Shown piece after piece: positions 42,642-51,701 of a stretch of 64,000 bases of DNA. Source of the stretch: an uncultured Lachnospiraceae bacterium (GTDB taxonomy: Bacteria; Bacillota; Clostridia; Lachnospirales; Lachnospiraceae); the NCBI GenBank assembly GCA_910579505.1, contig CAJTTZ010000004.1, forward strand, positions 134,328-198,327, given 5' to 3'. The position numbers were made by a program, and so were the translations under genes. Within the stretch, counting starts at the first letter, position 1. Every line of letters starts with the position of its first letter. Under the pieces are notes generated by a model that was not told the DNA's origin, did no database searches, and was given only the letters and a program-made list of their open reading frames with translations.

Positions 42642-43757
42642 TTAATCAATCACAAAAAAGGCTGCGCTTCCGGGCTGTTCCGTAACGATGTGCGGCATAG
42701 TACCCCTCAATAAAAATGCCTTTATTACGCTCGAGTGGGGGTGATGATATCTATTCACATATCCTGCGGAAAGAACAAAAAATGCACGCATTCTCACAAA
42801 GTCGACATTAAAATTATGGCGGGAACCATGATGCGGTATCTGTACACACCCAATATGCGCCCAATACCTCTGAAAAGCGTCCTTCATTTCTTTCCATTTC
42901 ATAGCCCCAGCCGCATCATAGTCGCCCGTATATAAACATCCCGACGGCATATCTCCACAACAGCAATACCCGCCGCCGCAGCCATGCTTATATTGCCTGA
43001 GACCATGGTCAATTTCGCCCGAAAACAAAACCATAGAATTCACATTTAAGCCGCCCGGGACATTCAAATATGCCCGTTTGATCTTATCACGGTCACCCGG
43101 ATGCCCCTTCTCCCATAACCGCACTAATTCTACTTCCGTTATGTCTCTTTGAAACTGTATCTTTAAATTATCTAATAAATTTTGTACCCGATTGGTCTGT
43201 CTGAAATTGAACGGTATGTACAGCCATTTGTCATAGAGCGGAAGAAGACTGTCGTATGGGCGTTTGATCGTTTCAAAGACATCCTCCCCGGATCTGTGAT
43301 ATTCTGTTTCCCCCTGTAAATTTTCCCCCTCATTTTCAGCATCCGCCTCACCAATTCCTATCACCCTTGTATCCGTTTCCGATGACACATTTCTAACCGC
43401 CCCTGCCGGATCCATAAAAAAGTCGAATGAAAATCCATCTATATCATTGGCACGATAATAGATCTCCATGAGCCCTCTGTTTTTTTCAGTGATGAGAGGA
43501 AAATATATTCTTTTTACGCTGCAATGATTCAAAAGATAAGGGATTCCATTCACATGATCCTCATCCAGATGCGATATGAAAAGCGCATCAATGTTTTCTC
43601 CTCTCCGAAAATTATTTTTTATTTCCTGCTCTACTATCTGTCTGCCTGTCAGAGATCCACAGTCATAGACGACATTGAGCATATCCTGCGTTCCTGCCTG
43701 CTCAAAACACTCGCAATAAAATGCACCCTGTCCGACAGGTAAAAAACTTCGCACCAT
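42642..43757 (-). CDS. MBL-fold metallo-hydrolase (ComEC-MBL-like)
   Basis: A 371-aa metallo-beta-lactamase-fold protein. DCGS near residue 30, HLDEDH near residue 65 (HxxxDH metal motif), LYTGDYD, and HHGSRHNF near the C-terminus are the metal ligands. It resembles the soluble MBL domain of ComEC-like proteins but has no TM region, so DNA uptake is not implied. Single gene, upstream of an Rpn unit. Role unknown. Confidence 0.85.
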   Translation of the reverse strand: MVRSFLPVGQGAFYCECFEQAGTQDMLNVVYDCGSLTGRQIVEQEIKNNFRRGENIDALFISHLDEDHVNGIPYLLNHCSVKRIYFPLITEKNRGLMEIYYRANDIDGFSFDFFMDPAGAVRNVSSETDTRVIGIGEADAENEGENLQGETEYHRSGEDVFETIKRPYDSLLPLYDKWLYIPFNFRQTNRVQNLLDNLKIQFQRDITEVELVRLWEKGHPGDRDKIKRAYLNVPGGLNVNSMVLFSGEIDHGLRQYKHGCGGGYCCCGDMPSGCLYTGDYDAAGAMKWKEMKDAFQRYWAHIGCVQIPHHGSRHNFNVDFVRMRAFFVLSAGYVNRYHHPHSSVIKAFLLRGTMPHIVTEQPGSAAFFVID

Positions 43758-43813
43758 ACTTAAGGCCTCCGCTATAATGACACATTTTCTTTTGGATTAA
43801 CAGCTACCATAAC

Positions 43814-44806
43814 TCAAACACAATACGCCTCCACATATCCCCTTGCGTCCTCTACTGTTATTTCATACCTCTCTGCACATTTTTTTATAATCACGTCATC
43901 GGATATCCCTAATTCCTTACATGTCTGTATCAATGCACGTATTCCTCGTTCTATTCCTCGTTCTATTCCTCGTTCTATTCCTCTTTCCATCCCCCGCTCC
44001 ATTCCTTCATCGTACCCTTCCTGCCTTGTTTTCTCAAATGCGTTGCACATATTATACCTCTCCTCTCCCGCTTCTCTCACCCTGCATTCCTCAGGTATCT
44101 TCACATTTGCCACTACTTCCAGCATGTCTCTGGTTTCGCTGTCTATCCTGCTGTATACTTCCCGGTTCTCCTCCATAATCTCCTGGAGTTTTTCTCTGTC
44201 CTTTGCATATCGGACGATCTCGAATACCTGTCGCAGTCCTGTTTTGTATTCCTCAAATGTATCGTGCTCGTGACAGTCATATAGGTTTAGCCTGTAGTTG
44301 GTCACATATTCCTTCAGTTCTTCATCTATGTCCAGCAGATCATACAGACACCTCGCACCGTCCCACGCGCCGCCGGTTCCGAAATACACCACCAGCGTTA
44401 TGATTGGCGCAAACCTCTCGCCCTTCCTCATGCCTGACAGATATTCGTCCCGTTTCTTCAAATCACGCATTTCCCTATGCGCACGCTTCTTACGCTTCCA
44501 CTGTTTACGGTAGCCGATGCTCTCCGATAGCATATTTCTCAATACCATCTGATAGTCTACATAGTTCTGGTTCTCCACCGCAAGGATATGAAGCCTTTTC
44601 CCTTTCCAGATACGCACCTTGTCCACGGCCGTTTTCACGTTTCCTGTTCCTGCTCCTTGTCCCGTGCTCACTGTCTGCGCTTCATCCGGCTCAAGTTCCT
44701 CCGGCTTTACGATCTGTCTGCCGTTAAACAGCGCGCCGTTTATCTGGTCTGCAAACCTTCTGTTGTCGTCCAGATAGTCAAACTGGTACTCGTCCTTTTT
44801 TCCCAT
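43814..44806 (-). CDS. Rpn-family recombination-promoting nuclease, copy A
   Basis: A 330-aa Rpn/PD-(D/E)xK nuclease-transposase-like protein. The N-terminal core has RRFADQINGALF, then HILAVENQNYVDYQMV with the ExQ catalytic pair typical of Rpn. The C-terminal part contains a run of GMERG/GIERG repeats (five units in copy A). RBS GGGAGG at 7 nt. Known Rpn proteins nick DNA and promote RecA-independent recombination. Nearly identical to 48441-49394. Confidence 0.88.
   Translation of the reverse strand: MGKKDEYQFDYLDDNRRFADQINGALFNGRQIVKPEELEPDEAQTVSTGQGAGTGNVKTAVDKVRIWKGKRLHILAVENQNYVDYQMVLRNMLSESIGYRKQWKRKKRAHREMRDLKKRDEYLSGMRKGERFAPIITLVVYFGTGGAWDGARCLYDLLDIDEELKEYVTNYRLNLYDCHEHDTFEEYKTGLRQVFEIVRYAKDREKLQEIMEENREVYSRIDSETRDMLEVVANVKIPEECRVREAGEERYNMCNAFEKTRQEGYDEGMERGMERGIERGIERGIERGIRALIQTCKELGISDDVIIKKCAERYEITVEDARGYVEAYCV
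43941..44000. repeat. 12-bp minisatellite in Rpn copy A
   Basis: ATTCCTCGTTCT repeats three times exactly (43941-43976), followed by two diverged units. On the coding strand this gives GIERG/GMERG units. Copy B has a single unit at the same place. Unit number is thus variable while keeping frame. Confidence 0.85.
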
Positions 44807-45204
44807 CAGTCTTCCTCCCTTATTCTGTTTTCCATATAAGGGATTCAGGTTCCGTGACGTGCCATGCAGATAAATCAGAATTTCAGACTCCCAGATATGT
44901 ATCCATTTTATTTTCAGAAGCGGTAATAATATATCGCTTCCCAGTACTTGAAATTATCATATCACATCCGCCATTCAGGTGTAAAGGGGGTGCTATTTTT
45001 CATATGGTAATGTTGCACAACACTATATGTTGGTCCACCTCCCTGTTCTCATGGCGTTCCTATACCATATGTTGGTCATTGATTAACATTAGCGAAATAT
45101 CGTTACTTATTTTTCCATCCTTACAGTCGTCCCACCATCTTTTTTCGAACCGGTTTTCTTCAGCTCTCTTGCATGTCATTTCTTGCATGATCCTGGAATT
45201 CCCA

Positions 45205-46224
45205 TCAATCCTTCCTCAATTCCTTTACACAAGCTGACCAATACGTCTCATCCTCACCTACACATGGATAAATATATTCTTTATAATTTATATCAATTAT
45301 CCCATATGTATTTGGATGTAATTGTTCCTTATATTCTGAAATCACCCTGTCCAAATCTACATCATTTCCGGCATACGCAGATGACATTTTTTCATCAGCA
45401 CCAGCTAACATCATTAACTTATATGAGTTTTCTTCATAGAACCCATAAGGCAAAATAGCAGCAATAAATCCGCTGGCTTCTTCTGCCTGTACTAAATGAT
45501 AACACTGCCAATAATAACTGTTTGCATCACCATTTCCTAAGTTAGCCGCCGTCTCTCCCTTATATGTCTCAGATTCCGAGGCGCTAATTGTACTATATCC
45601 AAATTTCAGCATCTCACCCTTATGCATCGGATCCTGAAATCCAACGGACACATCCGCCCGCTTTGCGGTTACCATATAACCAACCAGTACGCCTTTCTCT
45701 TCCTCTTCCTTAAAAATGCATCTTATAATAATATCTTCTTCGAATTTGTAAAACTCGTTATTTAACCCATGATGTTCTAATTGATACACTGGAGTGCCAA
45801 GCATATCTTTAACGTATACTTCATTCATGCCTAAAGATAAATTTGATAGAATTTCATTTACTCCCATAACAGGTTCTTCATCTGTTTCTAAATCATATTG
45901 ATTGAGAACCGTATTATGGTTACCTATGATAGTATTATTCCCGATGGTGTTATTTTCAGCGACAATACTGTTTTCTTCTATGAGAATATCTTCATTGACA
46001 GTATTGGCTTCCCCTATAACGGTGTTATCACTTACGGTAGCAGCCTCACTTGCAATACCATTTTCGACAACTATAGTATCCTCCAATTTCACTATGCCTG
46101 CCTGACTGTCTGCAGATTTACTTCCCAATACTCCTATTTGGGAAAAGAACGAAAGACCCGCAAATATTGCAGAAACAATCGCAACCCACAAGCTCACTTT
46201 ATCAAACAAAGGTCTATCTTTCAT
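45205..46224 (-). CDS. Membrane-anchored protein with asparagine-rich beta-solenoid-like repeats
   Basis: A ~339-aa protein with one N-terminal TM (WVAIVSAIFAGLSFFS). Residues ~45-115 carry short I/V-N-T repeats (TVSDNTVIGEANTV, NNTIGNNTIIGNHNTV), reminiscent of a hexapeptide left-handed beta-helix. The C-terminal ~210 residues form an unrecognised globular domain. A TTG codon just before the ATG is an alternative start. Function unknown; it follows the ligase gene and lies between the two Rpn units. Confidence 0.65.
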   Translation of the reverse strand: MKDRPLFDKVSLWVAIVSAIFAGLSFFSQIGVLGSKSADSQAGIVKLEDTIVVENGIASEAATVSDNTVIGEANTVNEDILIEENSIVAENNTIGNNTIIGNHNTVLNQYDLETDEEPVMGVNEILSNLSLGMNEVYVKDMLGTPVYQLEHHGLNNEFYKFEEDIIIRCIFKEEEEKGVLVGYMVTAKRADVSVGFQDPMHKGEMLKFGYSTISASESETYKGETAANLGNGDANSYYWQCYHLVQAEEASGFIAAILPYGFYEENSYKLMMLAGADEKMSSAYAGNDVDLDRVISEYKEQLHPNTYGIIDINYKEYIYPCVGEDETYWSACVKELRKD

Positions 46225-46303
46225 CAATTAGTCATTCCTCCGATTTACACTCTCATTGAGGCTCATAGGTCTGCTTTCGTTTAATGAATGGATATATTTC
46301 CCC

Positions 46304-48373
46304 TCACTCCACAAAAAACACCACATTCTCTTTCTTCTGCAGTGCCACTCCCCCGCTGACCGGGTATCCCAACGCAACCGCCGCCCAGACGGTGTGTCCC
46401 GCCGGTATCCCGTATCTGTCCAGCAATGACTTAACGGGTTCCTTTCCCCGAAGCGTCATCAAAGGATTCAGCCACACGGAGCCTATGCCATATGACTCTG
46501 CGGCCAACATGATATTTTCCGCCGCGCAGGAAGCATCCTGGCAGCCGTCCGCATTTCTGTCATCATTTGAAATCAGAATGATTACCTTCGGATTTTCAAA
46601 ACCGTAAAAATGTACCTTATTCTGTTCAGCCGTCTGTCTGGTCAACTCTTTCAGCTCTGCTATGTCCGCCTGTCTGGTGAGCACAGTAAACCGCCACGTC
46701 TGCATATTGTGTCCACTGGGCGCGTGATAGCCTGCTTTTAGCAGCATATCAAGAACCGGCCGCTTAATCTCCTGATCTGTAAACTTCCGAATACTCCTTC
46801 TGGAAAGAATATTCTGTACTACGGGATTGATCAATTCTATCGCGTCCCGGTCCTCCCACAGGGACTTCAGCCTGTTCCTGTCAACCTTCTGCATACGGTT
46901 CCTCGGAATGCTCTCAACCAGTACATATTTTTGCGGTATCTTATAACGTTCTGCCTTAGCCGCCATGAATCTGCGAAGACCTTCCTCTGTATAGCGGCTG
47001 TCTGCAGCCACAAACAGAACCGGTATCTGTCCGTAAATACCATCCGGGTCTTCGACCCCGATACAGGCACATTCCCTGACACCCTCGCACTGGCCTGCTA
47101 TGTTCTCTACTTCTAACGGTGAAACCTTCTCGCCTCCGACATTGATGATATCATCCACCCGTCCCAGCATAAATACATAACCATCCGCATCCAGATATGC
47201 CATGTCGCCGGTCAGCAGCCATCCGTCCCGCAGCGTCTGCGCCGTCATCTCCTCATTATTCCAGTATCCGGCCATCTGCATATCTCCCTGCAGCGCCATC
47301 CGTCCGGGATGGGATTCGTTGCTGTCCATCTCCTTCCCCTCACTGTCAGTTATCATAACCCGCACTTTCCCGGCTAAAGGCTTGCCAAGAGTCCCGGCTC
47401 TCTCCTCACTTTTCACTGCCTCGCACACATTGCAGAAGATTGCGCCGCCGCTCTCCGAACTTCCCCACGTATTGTAAATCTGTACCTTCGGGAGCAGGGT
47501 TGTGATCTCTTTCCTCTGTCGAATGCTCAATGAACCGGCACCAAATTCGATAAACCGCATCCCACTAAGTATCTGCGCAAACGCATCCTGCATCTGCGAT
47601 TTCATCACCTCATAGGAAGCCGGAACACAGGCCATGGCGTTACAGCCATGATTTACCACATTATTTTCCACCTCTTTCGCGAAAGTAAAGCCATTCTGCA
47701 ATACCACTGTCGCACCCCTGTACAGGACCGCACGCAGCACCCTGAGCGCAAAAGAATGATTTAATGGCAGGGGAAGCAGCAAAATATCATCCTCCCTGAT
47801 GCCGATACCTTCAATCGTATTGGTTAGGATATGATACACCGCTTTATAGGTTAACATAACTCCTTTCGGTTTCCCCGTTGTTCCCGTCGTAAACAACAGC
47901 TCCGCCAGTTCTTCTTCCGCCGGTAATATCGTTCTTTTCCGTAAATCCGCATCCAAGTCTGCGCCGTCGTCCTGCTTCCATTCTCCCGCCCGCTGATACA
48001 GTTTCCGTAAAGACATCACCCGGCATTCTTTCGCATACTCCTTCATTGGCTTGTCAGTCAGCAAAAGTTTCGCTCCTGCCTCCTTACAGATCTTGGCCAT
48101 ATTCTCCGGGGTGCTGTTTTTATCCAGAAATACTGCTACCGCACCGCACGCCTGAATCGCCATATAAGCCGCCACCATCTCCGGCTTCGACACGGCGGAG
48201 AAACATACTCTGTCGCCATGCGTTATCCCTTCTCCGACCAGATCATCCGCCATGCCTGCAATTCGCCTGCACAGTTCACGATAGGTAAGATATTCTCCTT
48301 TAAAGACTACAGCTTTTTTCTCCGGGCAGTGAGCTGCCAAATCTATAAGGCGATTTAAAAGATTGTCCATCAT
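46304..48373 (-). CDS. AMP-dependent acyl ligase fused to nitroreductase
   Basis: A 689-aa fusion. Residues ~1-500 are an ANL adenylating enzyme: LFTTGTTGKPKGVM (A3), YNTWGSSESG (A5), GDMAYLDADGYVFMLGRVDD (A7-A8) and a C-terminal lysine region. Residues ~515-689 are a nitroreductase-fold flavoprotein: RRSIRKFTDQEI (FMN phosphate loop), AGYHAPSGHNMQTWRF, and YGIGSVWLNPL. In the neighbourhood of ACP, MBOAT and SGNH genes, it probably loads an acyl or aminoacyl group onto the ACP; the oxidoreductase may modify it. The fusion is unusual. Confidence 0.88.
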   Translation of the reverse strand: MMDNLLNRLIDLAAHCPEKKAVVFKGEYLTYRELCRRIAGMADDLVGEGITHGDRVCFSAVSKPEMVAAYMAIQACGAVAVFLDKNSTPENMAKICKEAGAKLLLTDKPMKEYAKECRVMSLRKLYQRAGEWKQDDGADLDADLRKRTILPAEEELAELLFTTGTTGKPKGVMLTYKAVYHILTNTIEGIGIREDDILLLPLPLNHSFALRVLRAVLYRGATVVLQNGFTFAKEVENNVVNHGCNAMACVPASYEVMKSQMQDAFAQILSGMRFIEFGAGSLSIRQRKEITTLLPKVQIYNTWGSSESGGAIFCNVCEAVKSEERAGTLGKPLAGKVRVMITDSEGKEMDSNESHPGRMALQGDMQMAGYWNNEEMTAQTLRDGWLLTGDMAYLDADGYVFMLGRVDDIINVGGEKVSPLEVENIAGQCEGVRECACIGVEDPDGIYGQIPVLFVAADSRYTEEGLRRFMAAKAERYKIPQKYVLVESIPRNRMQKVDRNRLKSLWEDRDAIELINPVVQNILSRRSIRKFTDQEIKRPVLDMLLKAGYHAPSGHNMQTWRFTVLTRQADIAELKELTRQTAEQNKVHFYGFENPKVIILISNDDRNADGCQDASCAAENIMLAAESYGIGSVWLNPLMTLRGKEPVKSLLDRYGIPAGHTVWAAVALGYPVSGGVALQKKENVVFFVE

Positions 48374-48440
48374 CAGTTATCCCCTGTTCATTGTTTATTT
48401 TTCTCTACTTACTTTGTGTAAAACATTGCATATAGCCATG

Positions 48441-49394
48441 CTAAGCATAGGATGCGCAGTGCACCTCTACATATTTCCTTGCATTCTCCTCTGTTATTTC
48501 ATACCTCTCTGCACATTTTTCTATAATCACGTCATCGGATATCCCTAATTCCTTACATGTCTGTATCAATGCACGTATCCCCCTTTCAATTCCTTCATCG
48601 TACCCTTCCTGCCTTGTTTTCTCAAATGCATTGCACATATTATACCTCTCCTCTCCCGCTTCCCTTACCCTGCATTCCTCAGGTATCTTCACATTTGCCA
48701 CTACTTCCAGCATGTCTCTGGTTTCGCTGTCTATCCTGCTGTATATTTCCCGGTTCTCCTCCATAATCTCCTGCAGTTTTTCTCTATCCTTTGCATATCG
48801 GACGATCTCGAATACCTGTCTCAGTCCTGTTTTGTATTCCTCAAATGTATCGTGCTCGTGACAGTCATATAGGTTTAGCCTGTAGTTGGTCACATATTCC
48901 TTCAGTTCTTCATCTATGTCCAGCAGATCATACAGACACCTCGCACCGTCCCACGCGCCGCCGGTTCCGAAATACACCACCAGCGTTATGATCGGCGCAA
49001 ACTTCTCGCCCTTCCTCATGCCTGACAGGTATTCGTCCCGTTTCTTCAAATCACGCATTTCCCTATGCGCACGCTTCTTACGCTTCCACTGTTTACGGTA
49101 GCCGATGCTCTCCGATAGCATATTTCTCAATACCATCTGATAGTCTACATAGTTCTGGTTCTCCACCGCAAGGATATGAAGCCTTTTCCCTTTCCAGATA
49201 CGCACCTTGTCCACAGCCGTTTTCACGTTTCCTGTTCCTGCTCCTTGTCCCGTGCTCACTGTCTGCGCTTCATCCGGCTCAAGTTCCTCCGGCTTTACGA
49301 TCTGTCTTCCGTTAAACAGCGCGCCGTTTATCTGGTCTGCAAACCTTCTGTTGTCGTCCAGATAGTCAAACTGGTACTCGTCCTTTTTTCCCAT
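48441..49394 (-). CDS. Rpn-family recombination-promoting nuclease, copy B
   Basis: A 317-aa near-duplicate of copy A: identical through the nuclease core, with only a handful of substitutions, and one GIERG repeat instead of five. The last ~10 residues differ (EVHCASYA). It lies between the ACP gene and the ligase gene and appears to have interrupted that dlt-like gene set. Confidence 0.88.
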   Translation of the reverse strand: MGKKDEYQFDYLDDNRRFADQINGALFNGRQIVKPEELEPDEAQTVSTGQGAGTGNVKTAVDKVRIWKGKRLHILAVENQNYVDYQMVLRNMLSESIGYRKQWKRKKRAHREMRDLKKRDEYLSGMRKGEKFAPIITLVVYFGTGGAWDGARCLYDLLDIDEELKEYVTNYRLNLYDCHEHDTFEEYKTGLRQVFEIVRYAKDREKLQEIMEENREIYSRIDSETRDMLEVVANVKIPEECRVREAGEERYNMCNAFEKTRQEGYDEGIERGIRALIQTCKELGISDDVIIEKCAERYEITEENARKYVEVHCASYA

Positions 49395-49716
49395 CAGTCT
49401 TCCTCCCTTATTCTGTTTTCCATATAAGGGATTCAGGTTCCGTGACGTGCCATGCAGATAAATCAGAATTTCAGACTCCCAGATATGTATCCATTTTATT
49501 TTCAGAAGCGGTAATAATATATCGCTTCCCAGTACTTGAAATTATCATATCACATCCGCCATTCAGGTGTAAAGGGGGCGCTATTTTTCATATGGTAATG
49601 TTGCACAACACTATATGTTGCTCCACCGCTCTGTTCTCATGGCGTTTCTATACCATATGTTGGTCATTGATTAATATTGGCGAAATATCGTTACTTATTT
49701 TTCTATCCTTACAGTC
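48441..49716. repeat. Rpn duplicated unit, copy B
   Basis: The partner of 43814-45128. The similarity ends at CTTACAGTC (49708-49716), beyond which the sequence is unrelated to copy A. Together they form direct repeats of ~1.3 kb that bracket the 45205 and 46304 genes. Confidence 0.9.
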
Positions 49717-49899
49717 TTCCTGCAAGAGTTCAATGCCTGCTTCCGCCACTATCCCCTTTACATGGGCAATGCTGTAAAAGAGGAAAATATGGGCGGTCGA
49801 CGGCGCATTGATGGGAAAAAGGGCATATACCTTACCGTCCGATGCAAGTATCCGATGGATATTTTCAGAAGCATGCCCCGGCACTGTAATATCTCCATA
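49711..49899 (-). pseudogene. Gene fragment cut at Rpn copy B boundary (methyltransferase-like?)
   Basis: Between ACP and Rpn copy B an open frame reads ENIHRILASDGKVYALFP, then IAHVKGIVAEAGIELLQED, resembling the last strands and helix of a class I SAM methyltransferase. The resemblance stops at the Rpn unit edge (49716), and its beginning overlaps the ACP stop region without a start. A truncated remnant is likely; the family call is weak. Confidence 0.35.
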
Positions 49900-49909
49900 T
49901 CCGCCCCTC

Positions 49910-50137
49910 TTATTCCTGCAGCTTCTCCACCATCTTTGCCAAGCCCGCAACCGAGTTAAAGTTCTCTTCTATGATCTCCTCATAGGGAATCGTGATACCG
50001 AACTCCATGGTCAGTGCCGCGATGATTCCTGTAATCGTAAGGGAATCCAAAATACCGTCATCCACCAGCGCATCGGAGGCTGTAAAATCAATCTCCGGGT
50101 ATTCCTCATTCAATAACGCCAAAATCTTTTCTTCCAT
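49910..50137 (-). CDS. Acyl carrier protein
   Basis: A 75-aa ACP/DltC-like carrier starting at 50135-50137 (GGGAG at 6 nt). DDGILDSLTITGII carries the serine (DSL) that receives 4'-phosphopantetheine; FGITIPYEEI is typical of helix III. Directly after the MBOAT gene in the order SGNH-MBOAT-ACP, as in dlt-like loci. Its ligase partner is probably 46304. Confidence 0.9.
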   Translation of the reverse strand: MEEKILALLNEEYPEIDFTASDALVDDGILDSLTITGIIAALTMEFGITIPYEEIIEENFNSVAGLAKMVEKLQE

Positions 50138-50162
50138 GTTTTTCTCCCTTCTTAATCCCTCT

Positions 50163-51701
50163 TTAATATTGCATATATACAAAATTGCCAGTTTCTATCC
50201 CCGGTCCATATATTCCAAACAGCAAAACAAAAATGACCGAGCATGCATAAAACGTGCACCTGACAACCATGTTCCAGCCTGCAATCTTCTCCCTGACACT
50301 TCCGTTTCTCTGTTGTAGCTCCACAAACCAGAGAACAGCAATCACAAGAAGCATCAAAACAAACTCCTTCCAGTCCAATCCCTGCGCATACAGCGTGTTA
50401 TCTACAAGCTGCCAGAGCCTCGGCTCCGTGCATATTTTTCGCAAAATATTTGCAGACACCTTCAAATCCCCGGGAATCGTAATAATACGCCCAACACAGA
50501 AGAGCAGAAACGTGCGGATCATCTGAAAATTTTTCCATCCCGGCCTGTCCGTATCAATATGTAACGCTTTGCAGATTTTTTTTATTTCCGGCTCAAAAAT
50601 AGTAGTAAGAATAATGAGCGATCCCCAGTAAATTCCCCACGCCAGATACGGAAAACCTGTACCATGCCATAACCCGGTCAGTGTCCAGACAACAACAAGT
50701 GGAACAACCGTCATGATACCTTTTCCTACACGCCTGCCAAACTTTTTCCCAAGTTTCCCCGAAAATTTGATCAGACGCGGCGAAATGACAATCGGCATAT
50801 AGATATAATCCTTAAACCACGCGCCCAGAGTAATATGCCACCTTCTCCAAAACTCCGCCGCTGATTTCGCAAAGAAAGGGTGGTCAAAATTCTTCTCCAG
50901 CGTGATCCCAAACATCTGTGAAACGCCGCCGGCAATATCCATGCAGGCGGAAAAATCACAATATATCTGGATCACAGACAATACAACGGTGAGAAGGAGC
51001 AAAGCTCCGCCAAAAGGAACCACATCCGCAAACACAGTAGACGTGAAAATCGCTATGCGGTCTGCGATAACTATCTTTTTGAAATATCCCCAAATCGCCA
51101 GCTGCATGCCAAAACAGAAATTTTGATATGAAAATCGGTGTCCTTCCATAAGCTGCGGCGCAAGGTTCCTGTATTTGGTGATCGGTCCCTGCAGTATTTT
51201 TGGAAAGAATAGCAAATATAGTAACAGCTTTAAAACATTTTTCTCCGCTTTTTCCTTTCCCCAGTAGACATCCGCCATATATCCGACCGCCGAAAATGTA
51301 TAATAAGATATCCCAAGCGGCACGATATAGCGGAATTTCCACTCGAACAGCGCGTAGCACTTTGTAAATACCAGCATCCCCACAAGGGACAACACTCCTG
51401 TAAAAAGGACAAGCCTTCTCCTATTTCTCCTGCTTCGGTCTATCATCTCCAGAATCAGGCTTACCTGATAGACAATCACACAGGAGAGCAATACCGTAAC
51501 CAGTGGACGTAATCCCCCGATACTGTAAAACGCCAGACTGCCTGCCAGCAAAACGCACCACCTGGCCCGGCGGGGTATCAAATAGTATAACGCCACCAGC
51601 AGAAAGACAAACGCAATAAAATAAAAAGAAACAAACGTAGTGTTAAGTGTATCCCACCATTCTATAAAGGAAAACACTTCATACGGGTTATTGGCAGCCA
51701 T
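50163..51701 (-). CDS. MBOAT-family membrane O-acyltransferase (DltB/AlgI-like)
   Basis: A 512-aa protein with about eleven TM segments. The conserved histidine motif is LWHGTGFPYLAWG, and an earlier NFDHPFFAKSAAEFWRRWHITLG holds the FWxxWHxTL signature. It would pass an acyl group from the carrier to an extracytoplasmic polymer. Start and upstream stop overlap (TGATG), so it is coupled to the SGNH gene. Confidence 0.93.
   Translation of the reverse strand: MAANNPYEVFSFIEWWDTLNTTFVSFYFIAFVFLLVALYYLIPRRARWCVLLAGSLAFYSIGGLRPLVTVLLSCVIVYQVSLILEMIDRSRRNRRRLVLFTGVLSLVGMLVFTKCYALFEWKFRYIVPLGISYYTFSAVGYMADVYWGKEKAEKNVLKLLLYLLFFPKILQGPITKYRNLAPQLMEGHRFSYQNFCFGMQLAIWGYFKKIVIADRIAIFTSTVFADVVPFGGALLLLTVVLSVIQIYCDFSACMDIAGGVSQMFGITLEKNFDHPFFAKSAAEFWRRWHITLGAWFKDYIYMPIVISPRLIKFSGKLGKKFGRRVGKGIMTVVPLVVVWTLTGLWHGTGFPYLAWGIYWGSLIILTTIFEPEIKKICKALHIDTDRPGWKNFQMIRTFLLFCVGRIITIPGDLKVSANILRKICTEPRLWQLVDNTLYAQGLDWKEFVLMLLVIAVLWFVELQQRNGSVREKIAGWNMVVRCTFYACSVIFVLLFGIYGPGIETGNFVYMQY

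Larger units (their letters stand above)
43814..45128. repeat. Rpn duplicated unit, copy A (gene plus 320-bp leader)
   Basis: Identical in layout and almost in sequence to 48441-49716: coding region plus ~320 bp of upstream DNA, ending sharply at CCTTACAGTC (45119-45128). The constant offset of 4588 bp upstream of the gene shows no indels. The leader includes the palindrome TGTTGCACAACA and repeats of ATATGTTGG. The 44807-45204 gap contains only this leader and 76 bp of unrelated sequence. Confidence 0.9.

Noticed and set aside
42642..43757. Competence gene comEC
   Set aside because: Only the MBL domain is present; there is no TM competence domain.
43921..44000. CRISPR-like array at the 12-bp repeats
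   Set aside because: Units are 12 bp, contiguous with no spacers, and encode in-frame GIERG repeats.
45063..45190. Short frame ending in ISNDIS-LINDQHMV upstream of Rpn copy A, also open in copy B
   Set aside because: Both copies keep the frame for ~22 codons, but the differences change residues (G/R, L/P, M/I) and the 5' parts are unrelated, so it is best seen as leader DNA.
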